From Endothia cerciana (taxonomy: Eukaryota; Ascomycota; Sordariomycetes; Diaporthales; Cryphonectriaceae), in NCBI GenBank assembly GCA_026119935.1, contig JALRMH010000011.1:372001-436000 (forward strand): a stretch of DNA of 64,000 nucleotides, written 5' to 3'. Shown one piece after another: positions 45,718-56,774 of this stretch. The translations under genes and the position numbers were made by a program. The notes beneath the pieces were generated by a model that was given only the letters and a program-made list of their open reading frames with translations, was not told the origin of the DNA and searched no databases. Positions within the stretch are counted from its first letter, which is position 1; each line of letters opens with the position of its first letter.

Positions 45718-48195
45718 ATGGCACCAAATGCGACTCCAGGCACCAGGAAGCGCGGCCGCCCTCGAAAAGACGAAGCAGACCAGAGCCCATCCCCCAAGAA
45801 GGCCCGACTAGATTCCACTGCTGCGGCCAAGCGCATGACACCTGGCTCCTTGAGTTCTCTTTCTTCCAATAAATCAAATGCATCTAGCTCGACCAATCGC
45901 GCTATCACCAAGGCCAGACATCCTGTCGACCGGACAATACCTGATTCAGACGAGGGAAGGCAGGCGGCGCAGCCAGAGAAAGGAACATATAAGTCGTCTG
46001 TGACCTCCACCAAACAATCGAATGGCGATATCAACGGCATATATGATTTCCCTGGCTCGGATGGGGAGCACAGTCCTGTGCGAAGAACTCTGTCTAAGAA
46101 AACACAAGGACGCCGCTTGACTAATAAAGCATCTTCGACGAACCCGAAGTCTGCATTGACATCGGCGAAGAAGAACGTCGCAAAGAGGAATCCAGAGTCG
46201 TCTGCACAAGGCTCTGCACTTGGGATCAGAAGCGTTGGGATAGTAACAACCAGGCGGAGAGGCCGCCGTGACAACGAAACGGCCGAGGGCACACTTTCAG
46301 AGACTGAGCAAGATGGAAGTGGGGAGACCCCAGACTCTGAAGACGTGCTCACGCCAACAGCTGCGAAGTCAAGCACAGAGGCACCACTGATCGCGACAAG
46401 TGGCATTATACCCAAGGTTAAAGGCATCCTCACTCCTAGCAGGAGACTTGGTGAGCGAAACGCCAAGAGTGTCGCTTTCGACGAGCATACAACGAACAGA
46501 AGTACCGACGAAATCTACTTCGCTGATCTGCCAAACAAGCCTGTGAAATCGAAATCATCGCTGAGGACGCAACTATCAGGGAAAGAGAACAAGCCCCTCG
46601 AGAAGGCGGACGAAACCGAAGATGACGAAGAGGATGATGAGATCTGCATGATCTGTTCTAAGCCAGACTCGGAGCCGCCAAACGAGATATTGTTTTGCGA
46701 CAGCTGCGATATGGCTGTGCATCAGAAGTGTTACGGTGTTGTCAAGATCCCGAAGGGTGACTGGTTGTGCAAGGACTGTTCTCAAGACGCATCCGGTGGC
46801 GCTGTTGTGTTGGACAAGAAGACATCGATCACGGAAATTGAGGACGTGCCTGATATTGCCAACTTCGAGCAACACTTGCGCTCCTTGCAAAGGGTCCTGC
46901 TGAATCGATGTATTGGCAGGCGCCGGATCAAATTACTTGGCCAGGACGACGCCTACGATAAAACGCTTCAGCTTGTGGAGCAGACTATCCTGGCCGGCGA
47001 GGGAAACTCCATGCTTGTCATTGGCGCCAGAGGATGCGGGAAGACGACTATGGTAGACTCAGTGCTCTCTAACCTCAGTTTGGAGCACAAGAACGAGTTT
47101 CATGTTGTCCGGCTGAACGGCTTCATACACACTGACGACAAAGTGGCGCTAAAAGATATATGGCGACAGCTGGGCAAGGAGATGGAAGTTGACGATGACC
47201 TAATCGGCAAGACCAACAACTACGCTGATACATTGGCATCGCTGCTTGCGCTCCTATCTCATCCATCAGAGATTGCAGAGGCCCAAGAAGGTATTACCTC
47301 CAGATCAGTGGTTTTCATTATCGACGAGTTTGACTTGTTTGCGACCCATGCCAGGCAGACTCTTTTGTACAACCTTTTTGACATTGCGCAAGCAAGGAAG
47401 GCGCCTATCGCGGTGTTAGGTCTCACCAACAGGATCGATGTGGTGGAGAGCCTTGAGAAGCGGGTGAAAAGTCGCTTCAGCCATCGCTATGTCTACATGT
47501 CTCTGCCCAAGACGTTATCTGCCTATTGGAGCGTATGCAAGCAGGGTCTTGTGGTTGATGACGAGGACGCTAAATCGGAGGGGCTTGATATTTCCGTCGA
47601 GGGATTTACCAAGTTCCATGAATACTGGACCAGGAAGATCGATACACTCTACAAGCAGGAGGCATTCAAGGATCACATTGAGTATTACTACTACAGCAGC
47701 AAATCCGTGCCGGCTTTTCTGGGGAGCTGTGTGCTGCCACTAGCGAGTCTCTCGCCCACGAACCTGTCTTTACGATTCAGCCCGAAACTTGCCAACGATC
47801 CACCCGACTCGAAGCTTCATCTGCTTGGGTCCCTGTCGGATCTAGATCTGTCGCTTCTCATCTCCGCAGCCCGCCTCGACATCGTGGCGCATACGGACAC
47901 TGTAAACTTCGCCATGGCCTATGACGAATACACAACACTGATCGGGAGGCAGCGTGTGCAGTCATCCACGGCGGGAATGCTGGCTCTCGGCGGAAGTGTA
48001 CGGGTCTGGGGAAGAGGCGTCGCCGAGATAGCGTGGGAGCGACTCGTCTCATTGGGACTTCTTCTTCCTACCGGAATGGGGGGCCGACATGGGGGCATCG
48101 AGGGTAGGATGTGGAAGGTCGACGTGACTTTGGAGGAAATCCCGGTCGCGGTCAAGCTGAATGCCATCCTTGCTAGGTGGTGCAAGGAAATATGA
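45718..48195 (+). CDS. ORC4: ORC4, origin recognition complex subunit with AT-hook and PHD finger
   Basis: A single exon of 825 aa. Residues 10-19 (RKRGRPRKDE) are an AT-hook. Residues 20-300 are disordered, basic and Ser/Thr-rich. Residues about 309-355 form a PHD finger (CMICSKPDSEPPNEILFCDSCD, then HQKC and WLCKDCS, with the Cys4-His-Cys3 ligands). An AAA+ domain follows: CIGRRRIKLLGQDD, Walker A GARGCGKT (about 435-442), Walker B VVFIIDEFDLF (about 531-541), and LGLTNRIDVVESLEKRVKSRFSHR as sensor/arginine region. A winged-helix C-terminus completes it. ORC4 binds replication origins as part of ORC in the nucleus. AT-hooks are known on fission-yeast Orc4. The PHD finger suggests chromatin reading. 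Confidence 0.93.
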   Translation: MAPNATPGTRKRGRPRKDEADQSPSPKKARLDSTAAAKRMTPGSLSSLSSNKSNASSSTNRAITKARHPVDRTIPDSDEGRQAAQPEKGTYKSSVTSTKQSNGDINGIYDFPGSDGEHSPVRRTLSKKTQGRRLTNKASSTNPKSALTSAKKNVAKRNPESSAQGSALGIRSVGIVTTRRRGRRDNETAEGTLSETEQDGSGETPDSEDVLTPTAAKSSTEAPLIATSGIIPKVKGILTPSRRLGERNAKSVAFDEHTTNRSTDEIYFADLPNKPVKSKSSLRTQLSGKENKPLEKADETEDDEEDDEICMICSKPDSEPPNEILFCDSCDMAVHQKCYGVVKIPKGDWLCKDCSQDASGGAVVLDKKTSITEIEDVPDIANFEQHLRSLQRVLLNRCIGRRRIKLLGQDDAYDKTLQLVEQTILAGEGNSMLVIGARGCGKTTMVDSVLSNLSLEHKNEFHVVRLNGFIHTDDKVALKDIWRQLGKEMEVDDDLIGKTNNYADTLASLLALLSHPSEIAEAQEGITSRSVVFIIDEFDLFATHARQTLLYNLFDIAQARKAPIAVLGLTNRIDVVESLEKRVKSRFSHRYVYMSLPKTLSAYWSVCKQGLVVDDEDAKSEGLDISVEGFTKFHEYWTRKIDTLYKQEAFKDHIEYYYYSSKSVPAFLGSCVLPLASLSPTNLSLRFSPKLANDPPDSKLHLLGSLSDLDLSLLISAARLDIVAHTDTVNFAMAYDEYTTLIGRQRVQSSTAGMLALGGSVRVWGRGVAEIAWERLVSLGLLLPTGMGGRHGGIEGRMWKVDVTLEEIPVAVKLNAILARWCKEI

Positions 48196-48545
48196 TAAGA
48201 TATTGCGTTCGACTCGGCCGAGGTGGATCTTCGTCCTGCAAATTCTAAAGCACACTAGCTCTATCGTCTTCTACTGTACAGTCAGTGAGATGCAAAATTT
48301 GAGATCCGTAGGGCCTTGGAAGCTCACATTCACCAGCCGCTGTGTTCCTTCGTCTTCATATTGGTCTTGCTGATAAAGCCTTCTTCTGACTTGTCATGAG
48401 AGGCTCTCCCGTCTGACGAAGTTGACCCGCAGTGCTCGTAGTGAATCTCGGCTTCCTCTGTAATATAAATGACGCCTTCCGTCAGCTTCTCCCAGCTGTC
48501 GCTCACAGGGCTGCTATTTCTGTCCAGAATTCTGCTACCTCGAGG
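48196..48545. other. Short intergenic, converging 3' ends
   Basis: This is 350 bp between the stops of ORC4 (+) and the rhodopsin-like gene (-). No gene or clear terminator was identified. Confidence 0.5.
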
Positions 48546-49675
48546 TCACCTGTTGCTCATGCAGTAACTGAATCGGCTTGGCGGCCGAGAAACGAAATCT
48601 AGGCCTCCGTCGTGTACAGCGGTCGCCTCGATTCTGCCCGCCGCGGTGCTCAGTTCGTACGGCGTGTCAATGGCAGCTTGAATGGGACCGGACAGCATGT
48701 CGAACAGGTCCTTTGTGGTCGGGATGCACGCCGTGATCACGGAGAGGTGGTATAAGCTCTGCTGCCACATGGTGGGGGCGACAGAGAGCCGAGTGAAGTC
48801 GTTGCCCTGGTAGAGGTAATCTGAACTCAGGAGGCTCGGGATGATGGTGACGAAGCATCTCATACAGATATCAGCTCCCCATCACGGTCATAGCGAGAAC
48901 AAGAGCATCAGGGCAAGATATGGATATGGACTCACGATATGCGGGTGAGGAACAAGCCGATGACAAGTGTCTTGTTCTTGAAGTCCGTCTTCACGTCCCA
49001 GACCATGGCGACAGCTAGCAGACAGAGTAGCAGGTCGGTGATGATACTCATGATCCCCCTGTACAGATAGACCGGCGCAATGCTCGAGCATGCTGAGGGA
49101 CTCTTAGTGCGCCACGGCTGGGGCAGCGGGCACTGGAATACCGTCTCAACAGGCTCGGAGATGAAGGAGGTTAAGAACAGGCCAAGGGTGATCCGTGCCG
49201 CCCTGCGGACTTTTCCGTAATTGTTGATATGCTTGATGAGCATGCATGAGCAGACCTTGGAGCACGAGACGGCAGCTAGGGCAAGGAGCGAGGCCGCATA
49301 TTGCATCTGGCCGACAACCCATACGGTCAGCTGGTGTGTCAACAGAGGGGGGGGGGGGGGCACAAAAGAGTTTTTGACCATTCTCACTCTCTGTACTTTA
49401 TCTTCGCCGGCCTCTACAGCCCACACATGCTTTCCAAGTCCGTTTTTCGCAGCTAGGGTGACGAGCACGGCCTGACCAAACATCATTATCGAGCTCCAGG
49501 CGAGGAGGACATCAGAATTATGTACGGAGACGCCGATGCAGCGATGGATGAGCGCCTTGGAAACTATACTCGAGGTCATGACCAAAGTGAAACTCAGGGT
49601 TATAATCACGATGAGGGCGGAGAGATCATCCTGGTTTAGAGTGAGCAATGGGTTTGATACCATCACATCGGCCAT
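48546..49675 (-). CDS. Fungal rhodopsin-like seven-TM integral membrane protein (PTH11-related)
   Basis: Exons 49675-49388, 49330-48936 and 48858-48546 give 331 aa with phases agreeing. The first intron (57 bp) contains a 14-G/C homopolymer; reading through it gives a false Pro run. TM segments are visible at LSALIVIITLSFTLVM, LLAWSSIMMFGQAVLVTLA, MQYAASLLALAAVSCSKVC, ITLGLFLTSFISEPV, YRGIMSIITDLLLCLLAVAMVW and CFVTIIPSLLSS. NGLGKHVWAV after TM2 matches the NGLG(K/R)H motif of fungal rhodopsin-domain proteins. It lacks an N-terminal CFEM domain, so it is not a full PTH11. Function is unknown; members are proposed surface receptors. Confidence 0.72.
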
Positions 49676-51397
49676 GGCGACAGCGCAGCGTTCAGCGTCC
49701 GACGTTCGATATAGCAACCAAGGAAGATATGATTGGAGGGGGAGGGAGCCCTGAAGAAAGAAGAAATATACGATGAGCTCGGAGGGTTGAGATATTCAGA
49801 CTTCAGAACGGCCCCTATGTCCAAAGGGGGTTTCCTGATATAGCGAGATATCAAGATCCGCCTCGTATGCTCACGAGACCCAAGTATCATGCCCAACTGA
49901 GATCCTCGGCGCAGGGTTAGCTGAACGGCGTTAGACAACTGACCAGTTGGCCGGCGAGGATCCTCTCCCAAGGTCTGGCCTCAAACACAGTAGCCCCGGC
50001 GCCGCGTATGAGTATCAAAGGAATGTATGGTATGCTATACAAGGGGCAGACATAAACGACACAAGGACCTCTGCCTATATCAGACTGTCACGCCAGTAAG
50101 CTGCGTGGCTCGTTAAAATTCCTCTGCGCCAGCTCTAGGTGTCAGTCAAGGCAACCCAATCCGGCTCCGAACGGAGAAAACAGACTCACGCTCTCGACGC
50201 ACAGTTCCAGCATACGTATTCGCTGGCTCTGGCCTTCACATCAGGTGTTCCAGGAACGAGATGCATGCAGCGGTGGGTATCCCATCGATTGACCCAGTGT
50301 GCCCAATTAGCACTGAAGAGGTGCTGAAGCCTGTCCGCTCACTGTTCCCGACAGTACGGGCCGCCTCGGGCGTGTATCCCTTCGGGATGGTCGTCTTGAT
50401 GCTTGGGGCCGCTAGCTGGGTTGACGTGCTGCCATGACATGTGAGAAATCTCCCCAAGTCGCATATTCACCCCTGTTGGGACAGATGTGGATTGCAACCA
50501 GCCGTATGAGGTCGCGTCAGGCATGTTCTCGACTCGACAAACCGTACGACAAAGATAAGCCAGGGGCCGGGATCGCCCTCAAGGCCACGCCAGTGAGCCA
50601 ACGAGAAGGCCTCCCAGCCTGGAGTATAGGATGCGTGGTAGTTGGTGTCGCAGAGCAAAGGCTTGGGTCCCCAGGGCCAAGAGGTCCTCCTGAACGAGAC
50701 GAGATATCAGCGTGGGCGTTGAACGGGATCTGAAGGGGAAACGGTGCTCGCGCGGGCAGGATCAAGAGATGTGACTAGAGCCGGTTCAGAGCAAGTGGAA
50801 TACCTGAAGCTCGGGAGCTCTAGTCCCTCCGCGCCTCCCCTCGAGACACGCTGTCGGGCACTAATGCGAGGGCATCCCGAACAGGACACATGGTTACAGC
50901 AGTTGTGGGCTCAGACTGGACGTGAAGCCCACGCAAGCCTTAAGTACCTGGCTGAGGTCCCAAGATGGCCTGAACACCGCGGCCGTCCATTTCTGAGCAT
51001 TATGCCAGGGCAAAAGGGAGTTTACACTGCCCTCGTGGTCGAGATGTGGCCCTGTGTGGCATGTGCCTGGAAACGAGCGACAGGTCGTTCCCGATCGTGC
51101 TGGCAGAGAGACGCAACCATCCACCAATGCGAGGCGCAACATCTGCCGGTCCCCTGCCAGAGGTTGCGGCAAGCTGCCATGTGTGTACGGGCAGAGGTTG
51201 TATCGCCGCGGTCGAGACCCCTCATTCGACAGAAAGTGGTCCTCACCAGAAAGTCTGCACGCTTTGGCAAAGGATCGCCACATCTTTCCTTGTGGGCAAT
51301 GCCAATCTGAGTCTCCCCAGTCCCAACTTCTCTCTTTGTCCTCTGGCGGCACCCTAGTCCAGAGACCGTCGGATTCCGTCCATCGCTCCCCATCAAC
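49676..51397. other. Intergenic 1.7 kb, no gene seen
   Basis: This is the divergent space between the rhodopsin-like gene and the permease. Frames of about 190-210 codons occur on both strands at 50744-51535 but overlap and show no family features. Their openness probably reflects G+C bias. Confidence 0.5.
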
Positions 51398-53463
51398 ATG
51401 GCTGACCTCAACAAGCCCGAGATGGCTTCGATCTCGGTCATGGAGCGGAGTCTCCCTTTGCCTGAGAAGTCGAGTTACCAAGCCTCTCTTATCGAGAGGC
51501 AGACGCGGACAAGAAGGCTCTTCTCGATGCCGCAACTATTCGCGTTCTCAATCGTCTACTTGGGAACATGGTATTCCGTAGCCATGTAGGGAACTCCATC
51601 GGATACACTTTGTATGTCACCGGATAACTGACTTCTATTGTGGAGGAACATGTACTTTGCTCTGGCGAACGGTGGTCCCGCAGCCTGGTTCTGGAGCTAT
51701 CTCATCGTCTCCCTGTCAGTCGACCATGTGATGCGGACCCCCTCTTACGCATAAGTTTCCATGCTTGTGGGTTCTAGGTGGTCTTCAGCCGGCGAAACAC
51801 CTCCACGAACGGTGTGACTCGGCTTCAGAAATCAGCGCTAACTTGGGACATTAATACAGCGGCGTGCTCTGCCAGGCCGCGACCTTCGGCGAGCTGGCAT
51901 CAATCCAGCCCATCGCCGGCGCGCAGTACTACTGGACCTGGAACTTCGCGCCCGTGAGCTCGCGGAGGTTCCTCACCTGGATACAGGGCTGGGCCACCTG
52001 GGCCGGGTACGTGTCCCTCCTCGCGAGCTGCATCAACGGCCTCACCGTGATGCTCGAGGGCATGGTCGAGTTGACCCACGACTATACGGCAGAGGGCTGG
52101 CACACTGCCCTCATCAACATCGCGGTGATCTTGCTGTGCGCCGGAGTGAACGTGCTCGCGTTCAGACTGGTGCCTTGGTTCGAACTCCTATCGGGAATCC
52201 TGAACATCTGCCTGTTGGTAATCTTCCTGGTGGTCCTGTGGACCCTGTCCCCGAGGAACAGCCCGAGCATCTTCTTCTCCAGCGAGGTCGCGTCAGGCTG
52301 GGACAACCACTTCGTCTCTGCGAACATCGGATCCCTGTCAAATATCTTTGTATTCCTCTGTGAGTTCCCACCAGCCCACGCTGACTGGCCCCTTACGGCC
52401 CTGGGAGGTCTTTGAGGATCCAGTGGTTGACACTCGAGGTGGTCGCAGGCTTTGAAGGGATCATCCACCTGGGCGAAGAGACCCGTGATGCGAAGGTGGT
52501 CGTCCCTAAGGCCATGTTCTGGTCTATGGTCGCCAATGTCCTGCTCGGCCTGATCATGATCATCACTTTTGGGGTATGCATGCCCCCCTTGCGGCAGCGG
52601 CATGAGACCTGACGGTGGCCCCCTCCCGCTGACCTCGGAAGCTTTATAGATCTGCATGCCCTCTCCTGACGTCCTCCTGGGCTCTTCCAGTCCTCTGGTC
52701 ACGATCCTTCTCAACACGACAGGATCGCACGCGGCCACTACTGCGATGGTGGCCGGATTGGCCGCGCTGTCGATCTCGGGGAATATAGGGATCGTGTCGT
52801 CTGTATCCCGACTGACGTGGGCGTGGGCACGAGACGGAGGTGAGGGCAGCTTGGTGTTTCGTCCCCTCGCCCCCTTTCCCAACAACCTTCCGCGTGGCAC
52901 CTCCTGGACCGCCCCTCGCCACCTCGCATCTGTGGCTTATAATGGCTGCGCGCGTTCCCACGTTGACTAACGGTACCCCGGTAGGCCTTCCACAATACTT
53001 TGCCCACGTCGACGCGAGACACCGCGTCCCGGTCCGGGCGATCGGCCTGGTCTCGGTCCTCGTCGCCCTCCTCTCCCTCCTCAACGTCGGGAGCGGCACC
53101 TATATCGCCTTCAGCGCCATCACCTCGCTGTCGTCGATGTCCATCTACCTGAGCTACATCATCGCGCTGGCCTGCATGCTGTATGCCCGCCTCGCCGGGG
53201 CCGTCGAGCTCGGGCGGTGGAACTTCGGCAGGAGGCTCGGGACGGCGGTCAACGTCGCCGGCCTGGCCTACACGGTGTACGCCGTCGTCTGGCTGCCGTT
53301 CCCCAACTACCTCCCCGTCACGGCAGCGAACATGAACTATAGCGCTCCGGTCCTGGGCGCGGTCCTGACATTCGCCGTGTCCTTGTGGGTTGTCCGGGCG
53401 AGGGCACGGTGGAACGGCCCGAACCGGGCTATTGTCGACTTTGTCCTCAAGAACGAGTCTTGA
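51398..53463 (+). CDS. APC-family amino acid/GABA/choline permease
   Basis: Six exons: 51398-51585, 51646-51714, 51860-52359, 52449-52573, 52650-52839 and 52985-53463, giving 516 aa with phases agreeing. A cytosolic N-tail is followed by about 12 TM segments: LFAFSIVYLGTW, MNMYFALANGGPAAWFW, GVLCQAATFGELASIQPIAGAQ, then YYWTWNFAP, GWATWAGYVSLLASC, WFELLSGILNICLLVIFLVVLW, and CFEGIIHLGEETRDA before TM8. These are marks of the fungal amino-acid/choline transporter branch (Gap-unrelated, Uga4/Hnm1-like). GELASIQPIAGAQYYW and the H-x-x-EE-x-x-DA motif define the family but not the substrate. The second intron starts GTCAGT, a less usual but GT donor. Likely plasma or vacuolar membrane. Confidence 0.88.
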
Positions 53464-54558
53464 GCGGTACTACTGGTCCTGCCGCCGAATGTGGAGGGTC
53501 CTGAGGGCGCACAGGCAGAAGTGGTTATACATATGGAAGGGGGGGGGGGGAAAGCTGTAAGTATATATCAGATAGAAAGACGTATCATCTAGAAAGATAC
53601 GGGAATAGACGTAGAGGAAGCATCTCATCGGCTGGGCCTTGGCGCACTGCGGAGAAGTTGTCTTTCTCATAATTACTAATGATTACAACATTAGGGGGCA
53701 GCATATGTAAACACAGATTGCCATACTTAATCCTATACTATGGCTGATCTCTGGCACCAGCGCCCCCGACCCGTCAGGGATCTCAAGCATACCGCCTCTG
53801 CTGCCTCGTGCCCTCCACCCTCCTAGTGGGTATCACCGTGCGCGTGCCATGGCGTAGTGCCAGTGGAAGGGGGTGGCGCTGGAAGATGTACATACACTGC
53901 AGCATCGTCTCCTGTCAAGGTTACCTACCTATCGAGCTGGGCCTGTCCACCTGGTACTCAAATCAGGGCAAAGCTCGGTGCTCTGGCCCCCTCATGGGTA
54001 CAGAATAGGCGAATTGCAGATATAAAATCAGCCTCAACGCTCGGCCTGGTCCCTCGGAACAGACCCACCCCGGGGCCGGAGGATCCGGTCATCTCCTTCC
54101 CGGGAGCCGGGCCGGGGGTTGGTTGGATCCAAACTGCGGCTGAAGCACAAATCCCGCTGATTCGCCGTCCACAAGACGGGGGCGGCTTCAGCTCTGGGCA
54201 AACAAACACCTCAGCGCTATTTTTGGGGCTGCGCGGGCTGCACAGCCCAGCCCACCCGCCCGCCCGCCATCTCACTGGCCCTGTCGCCAGTTTCCGTTTC
54301 CACCTCGTGCGGTTGGCATCTGACTCCCGCCTCGACCACGTTGTCTGTTGAAACGGCCAGACCTGGTGACCTCAACCTTCTGGAGAGAACCAGCGAGGGA
54401 TCACAACTTGAGCTGCGGTCCACATCCTGTACGAAAGCCCCTCCTGGCTAATCTGCCTGGCCACCCGCGGGGGCCCCTCTGCGACGATGTCTGGTTTGTG
54501 TGTACTGATTCCATCCGGGGGCTCGCAAGTCGTGGCATATCTTCTCACCCAGTTCAGT

Positions 54559-54590
54559 CCCCCCCCCCCCCTCTCTCTCTCTCTCTCTCA
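54559..54590 (+). repeat. C13(CT)n compound repeat
   Basis: A run of C followed by about nine CT units. Confidence 0.9.
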
Positions 54591-54966
54591 GAACGGTGAG
54601 ATCTACGCCTTCTCTTTCTCGGTTAGTATCGTCAGCGAGATGACTTCAGAGCCATCGAAGAGCTCTTTAATTCTGTTGCCTAGTCGGGTGACTTGTTAGT
54701 CTTATCCGCCGGGTGGACCATGTGCTGTCTAGTGGTCGCTGCTGATCGCTGCGCCACTAGGACCCGTCGACGCCGTCCGCAGCCAGGATCGCCTCTGGCA
54801 GGGTTGTGCAGCCAGGTTGGGCACACCGTATTTCATATTTACATATTATTTCTTTGTCGTCACCCCTCAGCTGAAGGCCTCTTTGCCCTCCTACCCTTTT
54901 TTTCCGCTTTTCCCTTTTTTCCCCCAATTTTTTTCTTTCCACTTTCACAAATCCATTGTTGTGGAT

Positions 54967-55020
54967 AAAGGGAGGGAAAGGGAAAGGGAAAAGGAAAAGA
55001 AGAAAGAGGAAAAAGAAAAG
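54967..55020 (+). repeat. Polypurine tract in 5' leader
   Basis: About 54 bases with only A and G, built from GGGAAA, GGAAAA and AAGAAAG units, ending 10 bases before the ATG at 55031. Confidence 0.9.
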
Positions 55021-55030
55021 GACTCCAACG

Positions 55031-56317
55031 ATGTCGAAGAGGACGGTGTTCACGACGATCAGCCCGCTGCCGGCGGGCGTCACCCGCGAGGTCGTGGTCG
55101 ACTTCTTACACAACCACGTCGAGATGATCGACCTGAACCCGCTCGTCATAGAGAGGCACCCGATCGAGGCGCCGGAGGGCGTGGACCCCGACGAGAGGGC
55201 CTGCGTGTGGTACTCGCTCACGGACAAGATCGACTACCTCCCCGGCGGCAAGGTCTCCGGGGACGTCAGCTACACGTGCGCCTTCCACGACCTCCCGACC
55301 GGCATCCAGACGCACTGCCGGGCGCCCCTGGGCGTCGACATCCGCGACCGGTGGACGCTGAACGGCACGCTGCCCGGTGAGCCCCCCGAGCGCGCCGAGC
55401 TCGGCCTCGGGGCCCCGGCGAGCGGCCTGTATATCAGGGAGGACGTCGAGCTGCGGTGCAACATCCTGATGACGGGCTTCGTGAAGAAGAACCTCAAGAA
55501 GTCGCACGCCGCCCTGGTGGATAGGCTGGTGGAGAAGGCGAGGGCCGCGTCGTCCTCGGCCGGGGGGCTCGGGAGGACACCGTCGCCGGGCCTCGTGCTG
55601 CCGCTCTCGCCGCCGTTCTCGCCGCCGCCGCCGCCGCCGGCCTGCGGCCCGGCCCGCCCCTCCGGGACACCTGCCCCGGGTGCCGTGCATGTCGTCCCGC
55701 GGAAGCCCGTCCGGACCCCGCCCCCGCCGCCCGCCAGCCCGCCCATCTGGGGAGACCGCCGCGGCACCCCCCCTCAGGAGCCGACGGCGTACGGGCGGCC
55801 GCCGCAGGACAGCGTGCAGGCCCAGGTCCACGCCCAGCTCTACTCCCAGTGCCCCTCGGCCCTCCGCGCGCCCATCCACGCACCGCGGCCGCCCGCGGGC
55901 CGCCAGACACCACCATACTCGCCGCCGGAACCGGGCCGCCCGCACCCCTCAGGCGCCCCGTCGCCGCTGCGCATCCGCGGTTCCTCCGTCGGCTCGAACC
56001 AGGCCCCGCACATCCCCGGGCATCCCGGCGCCGCCGACGGCTACCACTGGGGCGTCGTCCCTTCATCACTCACGACGACGACGGCGACGACAGGCGGCGG
56101 GTACCAACACCCGGAATACCCACACCTGAGCCCGTACTGCCCCACGGACGGCAGCAGCTCGCCAGACGAGCCCTTCCTGCCTATCCCGCCGTCCGTGGCC
56201 GGGCTGTTCGTGTCGAGCGGGGTGAAGAGCGACCTCGACTGCCCCGCGGTGTTGAGGCCCGGCGGCATGGGCTTCAGCGGCAGGCTGAACGGGCCGTTTG
56301 TTGCTGAGCTGGAGTGA
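55031..56317 (+). CDS. DUF7053-like fungal protein with proline-rich tail
   Basis: A single exon of 428 aa from ATG 55031. An upstream in-frame ATG at 54956 would only add the translated purine tract, so I reject it. Residues 1-165 form a compact domain (TVFTTISPLPAGVTREVVVDFLHNH, with GGKVSGDVSYTCAFHDLP, GIQTHCRAPLGVDIRD and ILMTGFVKKNLKKSHAALVDRL). This resembles a fungal family of unknown function with a START/SRPBCC-like lipid-pocket feel. Residues 190-430 are Pro/Ser/Gly-rich and disordered, rich in PPPPP and SPP motifs that could bind SH3 domains. It has no signal peptide or TM. Function unknown. Confidence 0.72.
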   Translation: MSKRTVFTTISPLPAGVTREVVVDFLHNHVEMIDLNPLVIERHPIEAPEGVDPDERACVWYSLTDKIDYLPGGKVSGDVSYTCAFHDLPTGIQTHCRAPLGVDIRDRWTLNGTLPGEPPERAELGLGAPASGLYIREDVELRCNILMTGFVKKNLKKSHAALVDRLVEKARAASSSAGGLGRTPSPGLVLPLSPPFSPPPPPPACGPARPSGTPAPGAVHVVPRKPVRTPPPPPASPPIWGDRRGTPPQEPTAYGRPPQDSVQAQVHAQLYSQCPSALRAPIHAPRPPAGRQTPPYSPPEPGRPHPSGAPSPLRIRGSSVGSNQAPHIPGHPGAADGYHWGVVPSSLTTTTATTGGGYQHPEYPHLSPYCPTDGSSSPDEPFLPIPPSVAGLFVSSGVKSDLDCPAVLRPGGMGFSGRLNGPFVAELE

Positions 56318-56774
56318 GAAAGGGTCGATTCGAGACCGGCATATATATGTATATCTTGGGAAGGGGGCATGATGCGGCGTTTTTGGATTTACAACACTGG
56401 ATACCCCCATTCGTCCACTGGCCAATTGTATTTTTGGCGCTTTTATATTTAAAAAAAGGGCACGTGCACTCGATCCGTGGCGTGAGAGGGAAAGCAGCTC
56501 GAAAGCACCAAATGTCAGGGGTATATTGGTGGCCCCTGAGCATATCTATCTATCTACACTGAAATGGAGCTAGAACAGAGTACCAGATATTAACCCCCAT
56601 GCGCGAGACCTTGTTGATAGCCTTTTACCCCCTCTTGCCAGTCACACCTCCGCTCCCATGTTGTTAAAACCCTCTCTCCCGTACCCCCATTACCCAGATC
56701 CGTCTCTCTTGCAGAACACGAGCGATGTGTGAACTCATTCACCACGTGCTGACCTCCCTGCTTGCCTGCTTTGA
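56318..56774. other. Intergenic, converging 3' ends
   Basis: This is 457 bp of A+T-richer sequence between the stops of the DUF7053-like gene and the wall-protein gene. No gene is seen. Confidence 0.5.

Larger units (their letters stand above)
53464..55030. other. Intergenic 1.6 kb with pyrimidine/purine leader
   Basis: It contains a G12 run (53539-53550), a C13-(CT)n stretch at 54559-54590, a pyrimidine tract (about 54885-54950) and a purine tract (54967-55020) that directly precedes the DUF7053-like gene. No gene is recognised. Confidence 0.5.

Noticed and set aside
50744..51535. 188-codon + and 213-codon - frames upstream of the permease
   Set aside because: They lie antisense to each other, and one runs into the permease first exon. 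No family features.
54956..55030. Upstream in-frame ATG of the DUF7053-like gene
   Set aside because: It would add only a Lys/Gly run from the purine tract. The conserved start MSKRTVFTT begins at 55031.
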